From Panulirus ornatus (taxonomy: Eukaryota > Arthropoda > Malacostraca > Decapoda > Palinuridae): a DNA stretch of 64,000 nt. The DNA lies in the NCBI RefSeq assembly GCF_036320965.1, contig NC_092250.1:11677100-11741099 (forward strand), read 5' to 3'. The translations under genes were made by a program, and so were the position numbers. Below, in pieces: positions 21,036-33,491 of this stretch; the stretch's first letter is position 1; the number at the start of each line of letters is the position of its first letter. Below the pieces are notes generated by a model. That model was not told the DNA's origin and made no database searches. It worked only from the letters and a program-made list of their open reading frames with translations.

Positions 21036-22066
21036 AAAGTCATGGCATAAGGGCGAAAATGCAGTCTGCTGGGGATGAGAGGGCTTTGGAAGTGAGTCAG
21101 TTGTTGTTCGCTGATGATACAGCGGTCATGGCTGATTCGAGAGAGAAACTGCAAAAAATGGTGACTTTATTTGGAAGAGTGTGCGAAAGGAGAAAGCTGA
21201 GAGTAACTAAAGCAAGGTTCAGCATGGTTTAGGAACAAGTTAGTTGGGAGATAGGTTTGAGTGATGAAAAACTGGAGAAAGTGAAGTGCTTTATATATAT
21301 TTGGAAGTGGTACCATGGAAGCGGAAGTGAGTCATACGGTGGGGGAGAGGGCGAAGGCTCTGTAAGCGATGAAGAATGTGTGGAATGGGAGAACGTTATC
21401 TCGGAGAGCAAACACGGGTATGTTTGAAGGAATAGTGGTTCCAACAATGCTATATGGTTGCGACGCATTGGCTGTAGTTAGTTTTGCTTGTAGGAGGGTA
21501 AATTTGTTGGAAGGGAAATGTTGTGTGGGGCGGTGTGATCTTTTAAGTAATTAAAGGGTAAGAGAGATGTGTGGAAATAAAAAGAGCGTTGTTGAGAGAG
21601 CAAAGATGGGATATTGAAATGGTTTGGATGTATGGAGAGACTGAGTGAGGAAAGGTTGACACATAGGATCTGTGTGTCAGAAGTCAAGGGAACAATGCGA
21701 ACCGGGAGACCAAGTTGGGGATGAAAGAATGGAGTGAAAATTACTTGGAGTGATCGGGCCTGAACATGCATGAGGGTGAAAGGCGTGCAAGGAATAGAGT
21801 GTATTGGAACGATGTGGTATACCGGGGTCAACGTGTCGTCAATAGACTGAATCAGGGTAGGTGAAACGCACAGGGTAAACCATTGAAAGGTCTTTATGGC
21901 CTGAAGGTGGATAAGGAGCTGTGCTTTCGGTGCATTACACATGACAGTTAGAGAGGGAGCGTGAGCTGATGTAGCCTTTCTTCGTCTGTTTCCAAGCACT
22001 ACACCACTAACGAAGGATTAGGAGATCCTGTTTCCTGTGGGGCGGATGGCGCTGGGAGTAGATGAA
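21034..22066 (+). mobile_element. LINE-A copy, old
   Basis: Begins near motif C (LLFADDTAVMADSREKLQKM, 21098-). It continues through a decayed C-terminal region into the 3'UTR (CATTACACATGACAG at about 21932, CAAGCACTACACCACTAACG at about 21990). At 22066 it meets a minus-strand copy directly, with no intervening sequence. Confidence 0.88.
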
Positions 22067-23843
22067 GGTAGCGCTAGGAAAAGACAACAAAGGCCACATT
22101 CGTTCACACTCAGTCTCTAGCTGTCATGTGTAATGCACCGAAACCACAGCTCATTTTCCAATCCCAGACCCCACAAAACTTCCCATGGTTTATCAAAGAC
22201 CCTACACATGCCCTGGTTCAATCCATTGACAGCACGTCTACCCCGGTATACCATATCGTTCCAGTTCACTCTATTCCTTCCACACCATTCACCTTCCTGT
22301 ATGTTCAGGCCCCGATCGCTCAAAATCTTTTTCACTCCAACCTTCCACCTCCGATTTGGTCTCCCACTTCTCGTTCCCTCCACCTCTGACACATATATCC
22401 TCTTGGTAAATCTTCCCTCACTCATTCTCTCCATGTGATGAAACCATTTAAATACACCCTCTTCTGCTCTCTCAATCACACACTTTGTATTACCACACAT
22501 CTCTCTTACTCTTTCATTACCTACTCGATCAAACCACCTCACACCACATATTGTCCTCATTTCCAACACATCCACCCTCCTCCGCACAAATCTATCTATA
22601 GCTCACGCCTCGCAACCATATAACATTGTTGGAACCACTATTCCCTCAAACACACCCATTTTTGCTCTCTGAGAATAAGTTCTCGCCTTCCACACATTCT
22701 TCAACGCTCGCAGAGCCTTCGCCCCCTCCCCCACCCTATGAATCACTTCCACTTCCATGATTCCATCCGCTGCCAAATCCACTCCCAGAGATCTAAAACG
22801 TTTTACTTCCTCCAGTTTTTCTCCATTCTAACTTACCTCTCTATCAACTTGTCCCTCAACCCTACTGAACCTAATAGCATTGCTCTTATTCACATTTACT
22901 CTCAGCTTTCTTCTTTCACACACATTACCAAACTGTCACCAACTTTTGCAGTTTCTCACCCGAATCAGCCACCAGCGCTGTATCATCAGCGAACAACAAC
23001 TGGCTCACTTCCCAAGCTCTCTCATCCGCAACAGACTGCAAGATTGCCCCTCTCTTCAAAACTCTTGCATTTACCTCCCTAATCACCCCATCCATAATCA
23101 AATTAAACATCCATGGAGACATCACGCACCCCTGCCGCAAACTGACATTCACTGGGAGTCAATCTCGTTTCTCTCTTCCTACTCGTACACATGCCTTACA
23201 TCTTTGATAAAAACTTTTCACTGCTTCTCGCAACTTACCTCCCACACCATATACTCTTCATACCTTCCACTGAGCATCTCTGTCAGTTCTATTATATGCC
23301 TTCTCCAGATCCATAAATGTTACATACAAATCCATTTCTTTTTCAAAGTATTTCTCACATACATTCCTCAAAGCAAACATCTGATCCACACATCCTCTAC
23401 CACTTCTGAAACCACAATCTGATGCTCTGTACATGCCTCCACCCTCGCAACCTATACCCTCCCACATAATTTCCCAGGAATACTCAACAAACTTATACTT
23501 CTGTAATTTGAACACTCACCTTTATCCCCTTTGCCTTTGTACAATGGCACTATGCATGCATTCCGCCGATTCTCAGGTACTTCACCATGAACCATACATA
23601 CATTGAATATCCTCACCAGCCAGTCAACAACACAGTCACCCCCTTTTTAAATAAATTCCACTAAAATGCCATTCAAACCCGCCGTCTTACCGGCTTTCAT
23701 CTTCCACATAGCTTTCACTACCTCTTCTCTGTTTATCAAACTATTCTACTTGACCTCTCACTTCGCACACCACCTCGACCAAAACACCCTATATCTGCCA
23801 CTCTGTCATCAAACATATTCAACAAACCTTCAAAATATATATG
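22067..23843 (-). mobile_element. LINE-A copy, old, long 3'UTR type
   Basis: Minus-strand copy from inside the long 3'UTR (GGTAGCGCTAGGAAAAGAC) back to the region before the RT core (CAAACCTTCAAAATA). Open pieces are short: 22117-22587, 22925-23152 (LLFADDTALVADSGEKLQKL) and 23258-23515. It ends against a GT microsatellite. The start lies inside the UTR and lacks the terminal tail. Confidence 0.9.
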
Positions 23844-23861
23844 TGTGTGTGTGTGTGTGTG

Positions 23862-23899
<38 letters not shown>
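23844..23899. repeat. (TG)n microsatellite
   Basis: TG repeat with one TTG interruption, abutting the truncated 5' end of the LINE-A copy to its left. Confidence 0.98.
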
Positions 23900-23903
23900 A
23901 TGT

Positions 23904-23965
23904 GTCTTTCTTCGTCTGTCTCCTAGTTGCCATTCTAACACGGGAAACGACGATCTAGTTTGAAT
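23904..23965 (+). mobile_element. decayed LINE-A/SINE-B tail
   Basis: Reads TTCGTCTGTCTCCTAG..ACACGGGAAACGACG..AGTTTGAA, a mutated form of the shared 3' tail. It cannot be assigned to LINE-A or SINE-B with certainty. Confidence 0.6.
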
Positions 23966-23970
23966 AATCT

Positions 23971-24531
23971 AAAGAAGCGGAAGACCAAACTGGAGGTGGA
24001 AGGATGGAGTGAAGAAGATTTAGAGCGATCGGGGCCTGAACATGCAGGAGGATGAAAGGCGTGCAAGGAATAGAGTGAATTGGAACGATGTGGTATACCG
24101 GGGTCGACGTGCTGTCAATGGATTGAATCAGGGCATGTGAAGAGTCTGGGGTAAATCATGGAAAGTTTTGTAGGGCCTGGATGTGGAAAGAGAGCTGTGG
24201 TTTCGGTGCATTATACGGAGTGTGAACGAATGTTGCCTCTGTTGTCTTTTCCTAGCGCTACCTCGCACGTATGCGGAGGGATGGGGCTGCCATTTCATCT
24301 GTGGCGGGGAGGCGGTAGGAATGAATGAAGGCAGCATGTACGAATATGTTCATGTGTATATATGTTTATGCTTGTGTATGTATATGTATGTATACGTTGA
24401 AATGTATAAGTATGTATATGTGCGTGTGTGGACGTCTATGTATGTACATGCGCATATGGGTGTGTTGGGCCGTTTTTTCGTCTGTTTCCTTGCGCTACCT
24501 CGCTCACGCGGGAGACCGCAACAAAGTATAA
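23971..24531 (+). mobile_element. LINE-A copy, 3' end, long 3'UTR type
   Basis: Starts at GAAGCGGAAGACCAAAC in the last pol segment. It contains the long 3'UTR with the internal tail-like motif (CTAGCGCTACCTCGCACG, about 24253) and ends ACAAAGTATAATGATAATGA. The 3' end is a TGA/TAA run rather than pure poly(A), as expected for RTE-like elements. Confidence 0.92.
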
Positions 24532-24544
24532 TGATAATGATGAT

Positions 24545-24548
<4 letters not shown>

Positions 24549-24639
<91 letters not shown>

Positions 24640-24646
24640 TTTTTTT
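24549..24646. repeat. (TA)n then poly(T)
   Basis: Centre of a tail-to-tail pair of LINE-A copies (plus to the left, minus to the right). Confidence 0.98.
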
Positions 24647-25729
24647 ATACTTTGTCGCTGTCTCCCGCGTCTGCGAGGTAGCGCAAGGAAACAGACGAAA
24701 GAAATGGCCCAACCCCCCCCCCCCCCATACACATGTACATACACATGTCCACACACGTGTATACATACCTACACAGCTTTCCATGGTCCACCCCAGACGC
24801 CTCACATGCCTTGATTCACTCCACTGACAGCACGTCAACCCCTGTATACCACATCGCTCCAATTCACTCTATTCCTTGCCCTCCTTACACCCTCCTGCAT
24901 GTTCAGGCCCCGATCACACAAAATCTTTTTCACTCCATCTTTCCACCTCCAATTTGGTCTCCCTCTTCTCCTCGTTCCCTCCACCTCCGACACATATATC
25001 CTCTTGGTCAATCTTTCCTCACTCATTCTCTCCATGTGCCCAAACCATTTCAAAACACCCTCTTCTGCTCTCTCAACCACGCTCTTTTTATTTCCACACA
25101 TCTCTCTTACCCTTACGTTACTTACTCGATCAAACCACCTCACACCACACATTGTCCTCAAACATCTCATTTCCAGCACATCCATCCTCCTGCGCACAAC
25201 TCTATCCATAGCCCACGCCTCGCAACCATACAACATTGTTGGAACCACTATTCCTTCAAACATACCCATTTTTGCTTTCCGAGATAATGTTCTCGACTTC
25301 CACACATTTTTCAAGGCTCCCAAAATTTTCGCCCCCTCCCCCACCCTATGATCCACTTCCGCTTCCATGGTTCCATCCGCTGACAGATCCACTCCCAGAT
25401 ATCTAAAACACTTCACTTCCTCCAGTTTTTCTCCATTCAAACTTACCTCCCAATTGACTTGACCCTCAACCCTACTGTACCTAATAACCTTGCTCTTATT
25501 CACATTTACTCTTAACTTTCTTCTTCCACACACTTTACCAAACTCAGTCACCAGCTTCTGCAGTTTCTCACATGAATCAGCCACCAGCGCTGTATCATCA
25601 GCGAACAACAACTGACTCACTTCCCAGGCTCTCTCATCCCCAACAGACTTCATACTTGCCCCTCTTTCCAGGACTCTTGCATTCACCTCCCTAACAACCC
25701 CATCCATAAACAAATTAAACAACCATGGA

Positions 25730-25734
<5 letters not shown>
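24647..25734 (-). mobile_element. LINE-A copy, young, 5' truncated
   Basis: Minus-strand copy with short 3'UTR. The tail starts at 24647 and the 5' truncation at 25734 lies exactly at CCATGGAGACAT, against TA repeats. Confidence 0.95.
24835..25734 (-). CDS. LINE-A RT (motif B onward), intact frame
   Basis: About 299 codons without a break, starting in RT motif B (MSPWLFNLFMDGVVREVNAR). It runs through LLFADDTALVADSCEKLQKL and RYLGVDLSADGTMEAEVDH to SDVVYRG. It lacks motif A, so it cannot encode a working polymerase. The Met of MSPWLF happens to sit at the junction and is an internal residue of the full protein, not a native start. It shares DLSADG with the two youngest copies. Confidence 0.88.

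Positions 25735-25768
<34 letters not shown>
25735..25768. repeat. (TA)n microsatellite
   Basis: 5' flank of the young minus-strand LINE-A copy. Confidence 0.97.
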
Positions 25769-25777
<9 letters not shown>

Positions 25778-25780
25778 CAC

Positions 25781-25830
25781 ACTTAATGAGGGGGGTATTC
25801 AGTTTCCCGTGCCGTCACAGCCAATGCAAG
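25781..25830 (+). repeat. dispersed motif E, copy 2
   Basis: CTTAATGAGGGGGG..TTCCCGTGCCGTCACAGCC, a diverged copy of the motif at 13671. It follows a TA array. Confidence 0.5.
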
Positions 25831-26589
25831 AGAAAAAGTGATTTTCTAGTCCTGGGTGGCTAATGAGGCCCATGAAATGGAGAGGTTTATAGATATTTTA
25901 CCTTTTATGGCCCACGGACGTCTTCACTATTAGAGGTAAACCTCTCAATTAAGTTTGTTTATACGCCAGTTCACATCCAGTCCCGTCTATTAAGCTACCC
26001 TTGGATCAATAGTAGGTCAGCAGATCTTAATGATCCCCTGAGAGCAGTTCAGGTCGACATTTACTGAGACTTAAAAGTGAACTCTAGGCTTTATGAGCCT
26101 TGATATCGGGACGCTGCCACTGGGTTATCACATAAGCCTCGTTTCTACTACACAGCAGGACGGGAGATAAAGTCCTGCACCTCTGAGAATCTCTGGGAAC
26201 ACAAATCTGAAATTCTGTTACTCTGTTGTACAGGAAAAAGTTCAAGGTATCTGCTGGTATAATGTGCAGTCAGGTATGCTACTAGCGACAGTTAATCTCA
26301 GATGTGTAGCTAAGTTTCCTGACTGTGGAGGACCGTATTTATCATACAGTGCTGCAATATTGCTACAGTCTTTTTGTCTGTTTCAAAAGAGTCTGATCAT
26401 CAGTTTTCTTAAGGGACGAAAACCGAGTATTTTATAGAATGAAAGTGACATTAGCAGTCCGATGGAGTTCCACTTTCAACATAGATTTTTCAAATAATAC
26501 ATGAACCTGACACTCTTGTGTCAAGCGAGTGACGCATGTCAACTGTCACACACACCGGAGGGCAACGTTTATTGGAGCTGGGGACACAC
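25831..26589. other. no gene seen
   Basis: Unique-looking sequence. No repeat family recognised. Confidence 0.4.
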
Positions 26590-26905
26590 TCTGATGGGAT
26601 GAACAGAAACAGTTGTTGTCTGTGGTACGAACTCAACGCCAGTGGTTCGAATAGCGGAATGAACAGAAATAGTTGCTGTCTTTGGTACGAAAACCGCGCC
26701 ACTGTGGATCGAAGAACAGGATGAACAGAAACAGTTGCTGTCTGTGTTACAAACACCACACCATTGTGGTTCCGAGAAGGGGATGAACAGAAACAGTTGC
26801 TGTTTGTGTTACAAACACCACACCATTGTAGTTCCGAGAACGAGATGAACAGGAACAGTTGCTGTGTGTGATACGAACTACCTCGCCTCTGGTTCGAATA
26901 GAGAA
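26590..26905 (+). repeat. 62-bp minisatellite, five units
   Basis: The word GAACAGAAACAGTTG recurs at 26601, 26661, 26723, 26785 and 26847, giving spacings of 60, 62, 62 and 62 bp. Units three and four are nearly identical. The outer units are more diverged. Confidence 0.92.
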
Positions 26906-28798
26906 CCGAGAACATCCCAGCAATATCTTTCATACACAGTTTTTAACATCATTAGCGTCAGCAAAAGCCGTAAGCTTCGTGTATCACAACATAAGACTTT
27001 TGTTTTGCTGAGGAAGATTATAGGTGGTTACAGAAAAACTTTCCTCAGCAGCCTCCCAAAAGTGAGTGGGAGTTTCTATGTATCGCTGAGTATGCAAATG
27101 ACAATTTTGCAGATTCTGTTATTATTGTTGATAATAAACAGTGGATGCGTTCTTGATGCATCAAACATGAGATATAAAGATGATCCTAACTTTTCTCCAT
27201 CCTAGACAGGTCACCACAACATCCTGATGTTTAACAAAGTCTTTGCTTTTTTTGTTTTTGTTTACACCTGGTTATGAGATAACCGAAATACATCTCTTCA
27301 CGGAAACCAGATAGGCATGTTCATTTAAACAAGAGACATTGCCTGTAAGGAAGGATCTGTATTAACTTCATTGGTGAATTGATAATAATGTAATCGTAAG
27401 TTGGAAGAATATATCATATTTCACAAACTCGGTCAGTCATGGCCATCACCAACCACCACTTTCGTAAGTTCTTGACTGGAATTTGAACATATGGAATAAT
27501 CTTGAGTTTGATAATGCTTAATGACGAATGATTACACAGCCCCAGGATGAGACGGGCTCCCTCCTTATGTGCGTGAAATTTGATTTTTGTAAAGCAATCT
27601 TCTCAAAAGGTAAGATTTTCATTTTTGGTCCTTTTTCCATCTTTCCCTCCTTTATTGATTCGTAATGGAGGCCATTCTTGATTGGATGTTACGTAACGTA
27701 TGTATATGAAGCAATGAACCGCGAGTATATGAAAAATCCATATCAAGCTCACATACAACTACAGATACGACCAGTATGATGAGACCCTGGTTCGAAACAG
27801 TCATAACGATTGAAATTACTGAACCCAGCAGAACACGCATGAAAAATCTTGTGACGGTTATTTTTGTCGTAAATTCAATATAGAAAACCTTTTATTTTTT
27901 CATGTTAAGGTCACAGGGCGTTAGATGAAAGACTGCCTTGATGGGACATAATATGACTGTAATTGATTTACTGGAGATGACAACGATTGCTTTTGATGTC
28001 CTTTTTTCCAGTATTGACTTTGAAAAATTTTGGTGCAGGTAGAATTCAAATTTTCAAATTTTCTCGTTTTTTCTTCTCATTGTCTTTCTTCATTGTTTGT
28101 TTAAGATGTCATAACTTTCAACAATAAATAACTCTGTAGCGAGAGGTGTAACAAGATGTTTCACCTCTAATGACAAATTGTATTGGATGGAAAGATGCGT
28201 TTTCGAATATTATATCAGAACGTTAACAAAATATATCTGTCTCGCTGGCTAAGAGCAAACCTCTATTAAATACGTTTTCTGTTATTCTTTAGCAAGAAAT
28301 GTATTTTTCTTTTTTCTTGATATTAGGACGTGGAAAGAAATAATATTAAATCTATTTCGAAATGAAGAGAAATGACGCGTATTTTGGGTGTAAGCATTTT
28401 GAAAATATGCTTTGAATTCTCCCCGACTCTTGTATTCCATTGTTTGAGGTGTTCAAAGCAGTGTCATCCTTGTTATCATGGCTCATGATAACATATGTGT
28501 TTGTAGTTAGCTTAGTTTGTATCATAAGCCTGTTGGATTATTTTTGATAATGCATCTTTAAGACTTGATGGTTAATAGTTTTTTTATAATCTAACGAAGA
28601 CTGACCCACGTCCTCTATAGGTTCAATGGTTCGCATTGTTCTGAAACCTTGTTGCACGTGATCACAAACCTCTCTTGAGCTGTTGAGATGGTTCGATATG
28701 AATAATGAAATTACTGGATAATTATAGTGTCTGCATGGTTGACGGATATCTGAAGTGCTATTTTGATTTGGTGTTGATAATGTCTCACGAACCCAGCG
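26906..28798. other. AT-rich, no gene seen
   Basis: About 1.9 kb with only short open frames. I recognise no transposon or host exon. Confidence 0.4.
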
Positions 28799-28893
28799 AA
28801 AAGATTCCCACCGAGTTCGAAACTTTGTCGAAAAGATTCCCTCAGAGTTCGAAACTTAACTGAAAAGATTCGCACCGTGTTCGAAACTTTTAA
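28799..28893 (+). repeat. 32-bp tandem triplet
   Basis: AAGATTCCCACCGAGTTCG recurs with changes at 28801, 28833 and 28865, a period of 32 bp. Confidence 0.9.
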
Positions 28894-29707
28894 TAGTTCA
28901 CTTTTTCCTAAATGTATTTAGGACGCCGTGGTATAACAATTTAATTATCGAGATGGTAAGTCTTTACCAATTTTTGTTAGAACCTTCGTTTTCTGAAAGC
29001 TTTTCAGGTTCCTATTAGACCCTGGAACCCTGTCTCCGTAAGCCACGAAGTATATCCATGCGCATCAACATTTTCCGTGGTGTATTCGACATAAAATTCC
29101 TTCTCCGGTAGCCACGTAGAGTTGATGGCCCCTAGTGAAAGACAGTGTGAAGCATGGTATCGTATATGGGAGAGTTAAAGCGATAAAATCGAGATGCGTA
29201 AAAACTCTTTTACGCGCGCCATAGTAAGCCAGTTTCTTTTCCCTTTCTCATTGTTATTATTCTTCTGATTCAAAAATGTTTATATATTCTTCCTTTTCTT
29301 TATCTATTTCCCCATAACCTGTCTTACTGAAATTCTGTGACTAACAGATCCTTTACCTTCATTGTATCTTCCCCGTTGTTCATTTATGAGGAGTTAGTTG
29401 ATAATACCTTTTATATCCTTGATAAAAACCACCATTTTCTAATAGCAGACAGATTACATTCATTCATTCTCTTCTTGGAATTCTTAATTCCATTTGCCAT
29501 TGAAAAAAGGAAGGATTCACAACCTTCCACTAGGCTTCAAGTACACATTTATGGCCTCTACTGTCAAAAATTATGTGCACTGAGCCTTGCATATCACCCA
29601 ATACGATGAGTTACTCATCTGGATCTGGTTTTTGTGTCGCGAAGCCGCGTACATACAACACTTACAATAGTTTGAAAGTTGGAGCTTTAGAACTGACAAT
29701 GTAAAGA
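28894..29707. other. no gene seen
   Basis: AT-rich sequence. A 90-codon open frame at 29337-29609 has no recognisable motif. Confidence 0.4.
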
Positions 29708-29726
29708 ACTCACACACATACACACA

Positions 29727-29767
<41 letters not shown>

Positions 29768-29776
29768 ACACATACA

Positions 29777-29812
<36 letters not shown>
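29708..29812. repeat. (CA)n microsatellite
   Basis: About 105 bp of CA with a few TA and CC interruptions. Confidence 0.98.
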
Positions 29813-29814
<2 letters not shown>

Positions 29815-30370
29815 ATCGGTCACTTTATCTAAAGAAATAATCTTTCATCATAACATAGCTTCCCCCAGGACATTATAACTCCGAACAAGTTCTTATCTAT
29901 CCAACATTTCACTCCATTTCAAGTAAGCATTCAACCATCTCCATCGCTCACACCCACCAAAATGTACCTACGAAGAATACCTTACCATCTTTCCTTATAA
30001 TACAATCAATACAGATTTACCTCACATTCTTCTCAGTCACGAAAATCCGCAGATCTTATTCCAGCCAGCTTTAGGCACGTGGGCCACATGCCTCCAGGTC
30101 TCTCCCCAGCACTTGCGCTTGGAACTGAATATTTGAAACACCGGGGTTCGAAACCCCATCCCAGAGGCTGGCTTGTAGAAATCTAAAGCTCCAAGAGGAT
30201 CACAGGCACATCTATTGACTTCAAACGATCGTATTAGACCAAACATTTGACACTGGGAAGTTTACCTGGGAGGGAACTGTGGTGGTAGAGTGAACGAAAT
30301 ATTAGATTTTTCTAATAAAAGAAAATCTGAAAAAAGCTTTTAAGTACATGACAATATGTATATCTTATTG

Positions 30371-30375
<5 letters not shown>
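29813..30375. other. no clear gene
   Basis: Contains a B-box-like word GGGTTCGAAACC near 30144, but I find no convincing A box at the right distance. Confidence 0.35.

Positions 30376-30448
<73 letters not shown>
30376..30448. repeat. (TA)n microsatellite
   Basis: Flanks the 3' tail of a minus-strand LINE-A 3'UTR fragment. Confidence 0.98.
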
Positions 30449-30451
<3 letters not shown>

Positions 30452-30460
30452 TTATTCATT

Positions 30461-30681
30461 TTGCTTTGTCGCTGTCTCCCGCGTTAGCGAGGTAGCGCAA
30501 GGAAACAGACGAAAGAATGGCCCAACTCACCCACATACACATGTATATACATACACGTCCACACACGCAAATATACATTCCTATACATCTCAATGTACAC
30601 ATATATATACACACACAGACATATACATATATACACATGTACATAATTCATACTTTCTGCCTTTATTTATTCCCATCGCCC
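30461..30681 (-). mobile_element. LINE-A 3'UTR fragment, long type
   Basis: Runs from the tail (GCTTTGTCGCTGTCTCCCGC) through the repetitive CATATACATATATACACA part of the long 3'UTR to TTATTCCCATCGCC. No coding part remains. Confidence 0.92.
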
Positions 30682-30793
30682 ATAGTATAATATATAATAT
30701 AAAGTATAATATATAATATATAATATATAATATATAATATATATAATAAAATATATATATATAATATATATATATATATTATTTTTTTATTTT
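30682..30793. repeat. TAATA-rich array
   Basis: Mixed ATATAATATA repeats followed by a T-rich run. It separates two minus-strand LINE-A insertions. Confidence 0.95.
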
Positions 30794-33362
30794 ATTATAC
30801 TTTGTCGCTGTCTCCCGCGTTTGCGAGGTAGCGCAAGGAAACAGACGAAAGAAATGGCCCATCCCCCCCCCATACACATGTATATACATACGTCCACACA
30901 CGCAAATATACATACCTACACAGCTTTCCATGGTTTACCCCAGACGCTTCACATGCCTTGATTCAATCCACTGACAGCACGTCAACCCCGGTATACCACA
31001 TCGCTCCAATTCACTCTATTCCTTGCCCTCCTTTCACCCTCCTGCATGTTCAGGCCCGATCACACAAAATCTTTTTCACTCCATCTTTCCACCTCCAATT
31101 TGGTCTCCCTCTTCTCCTCGTTCCCTCCACCTCCGACACATATATCCTCTTGGTCAATCTTTCCTCACTCATTCTCTCCATGTGCCCAAACCACTTCAAA
31201 ACACCCTCTTCTGCTCTCTCAACCACGCTCTTTTTATTTCCACACATCTCTCTTACCCTTACGTTACTCACTCGATCAAACCACCTCACACCACACATTT
31301 TCCTCAAACATCTCATTTCCAGCACATCCATCCTCCTGCGCACAACTCTATCCATAGCCCACGCCTGGCAACCATACAACATTGTTGGAACCACTATTCC
31401 TTCAAACATACCCATTTTTGCTTTCCGAGATAATGTTCTCGACTTCCACACATTCTTCAAGGCCCCCAGAATTTTCGCCCCCTCCCCCACCCTATGATCC
31501 ACTTCCGCTTCCATGGTTCCATCCGCTGCCAGATCCACTCCCAGATATCTAAAACACTTCACTTCCTCCAGTTTTTCTCCATTCAAACTCACCTCCCAAT
31601 TGACTTGACCCTCAACCCTACTGTACCTAATAACCTTGCTCTTATTCACATTTACTCTTAACTCTCTTCTTCCACACACTTTACCAAACTCAGTCACCAG
31701 CTTCTGCAGTTTCTCACATGAATCAGCCACCAGCGCTGTATCATCAGCGAACAACAACTGACTCACTTCCCAAGCTCTCTCATCCCCAACTGACTTCATA
31801 CTTGCCCCTCTTTCCAAAACTCTTGCATTTACCTCCCTAACAACCCCATCCATAAACAAATTAAACAAACATGGAGACATCACACACCCCTGCCGCAAAC
31901 CTACATTCACTGAGAACCAATCACTTTCCTCTCTTCCTACACGTACACATGCCTTACATCCTCGATAAAAACTTTTCACTGCTTCTAACAACTTTCCTCC
32001 CACACCATATATTCTTAATACCTTCCACAGAGCATCTCTATCAACTCTATCATATGCCTTCTCCAGATCCATAAATGCTACATACAAATCCATTTGCTTT
32101 TCTAAGTATTTCTCACATACATTCTTCAAAGCAAACACCTGATCTACACATCCTCTACCACTTCTGAAACCACACTGCTCTTCCCCAATCTGATGCTCTG
32201 TGCATGCCTTCACCCTCTCAATCAATACCCTCCCATATAATTTACCAGGAATACTCAACAAACTTATACCTCTGTAATTTGAGCACTCACTCTTATCTCC
32301 TTTGCCTTTGTACAATGGCACTATGCACGCATTCCGCCAATCCTCAGGCACCTCACCATGAGTCATACATACATTAAATAACCTTACCAACCAGTCAACA
32401 ATACAGTCACCCCCTTTTTTAATAAATTCCACTGCAATACCATCCAAACCTGCTGCCTTGCCGGCTTTCATCTTCCGCAAAGCTTTCACTACCTCTTCTC
32501 TGTTTACCAAATCATTTTCCCTAACCCTCTCACTTTGCACACCACCTCGACCAAAACACCCTATATCTGCCACTCTATCATCAAACACATTCAACAAACC
32601 TTCAAAATACTCACTCCATCTCCTTCTCACATCACCACTACTTGTTATCACCTCCCCATTTGCGCCCTTCACTGAAGTTCCCATTTGCTCCCTTGTCTTA
32701 CGCACTTTATTTACCTCCTTCCAGAACATCTTTTTATTCTCCCTAAAATTTAATGATACTCTCTCACCCCAACTCTCATTTGCCCTTTTTTTCACCTCTT
32801 GCACCTTTCTCATGACCTCCTGTCTCTTTCTTTTATACATCTCCCACTCAATTGCATTTTTTCCCTGCAAAAATCGTCCAAATGCCTCTCTCTTCTCTTT
32901 CACTAATACTCTTACTTCTTCATCCCACCACTCACTACCCTTTCTAACCAACCCACCTCCCACTCTTCTCATGCCACAAGCATCTTTTGCGCAATCCATC
33001 ACTGATTCCCTAAATACATCCCATTCCTCCCCCACTCCCCTTACTTCCATTGTTCTCACCTTTTTCCATTCTGTACAGAGTCTCTCCTGGTACTTCCTCA
33101 CACAGGTGTCCTTCCCAAGCTCACTTGCTCTCACCACCCTCTTCACCCCAACATTCACTCTTCTTTTCTGAAAACCCATACAAATCTTCACCTTAGCCTC
33201 CACAAGATAATGATCAGACATCCCTCCAGTTGCACCTCTCAGCACATTAACATCCAAAAGTCTCTCTTTCGCACGCCTGTCAATTAACACGTAATCCAAT
33301 AACGCTCTCTGGCCATCTCTCCTACTTACATAAGTATACTTATGTATATCTCGCTTTTTAAA

Positions 33363-33365
<3 letters not shown>
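30794..33365 (-). mobile_element. LINE-A copy, young, longest open frame
   Basis: Minus-strand copy of about 2.57 kb with short 3'UTR. The 5' truncation at 33365 lies in the endonuclease domain, against a TA array. Confidence 0.97.
31050..33365 (-). CDS. LINE-A endonuclease C-terminus plus RT, nearly intact
   Basis: About 771 codons of LINE-A sequence in one frame. It begins WFKKRDIHKYTYVSRRDGQR, keeps LLDYVLIDRR and [15 protein letters not shown] of the endonuclease, then the basic linker. The complete RT follows (AGLDGIAVEF, FRSGRGC, FMDLEKAYDRV, LRQGCVMSPCLFNLFMD, LLFADDTALVADS), then the C-terminal region. Motif B has MSPCLF where other copies have MSPWLF. One C is missing at about 31054-31056, so the frame ends early at KKILCDRA and the last ~24 residues are lost. 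The open frame extends upstream into the TA array (IYIYIY), which is an artefact. Confidence 0.9.

Positions 33366-33454
<89 letters not shown>
33366..33454. repeat. (TA)n microsatellite
   Basis: Between the LINE-A 5' truncation and the foldback element. Confidence 0.98.
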
Positions 33455-33456
<2 letters not shown>

Positions 33457-33491
33457 CTATGAGTCCACGGGGGAAATGAAACACGATAAGT

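Noticed and set aside
23736..23933. CRISPR-like or His/Thr-rich repeat protein over the TG array
   Set aside because: It is a simple TG microsatellite. No CRISPR repeat-spacer structure exists anywhere in the window, and the DNA is eukaryotic in character.
30110..30180. tRNA-derived SINE around GGGTTCGAAACC
   Set aside because: I could not find an A box at a suitable distance on either strand, and no tail matching the other SINE copies.
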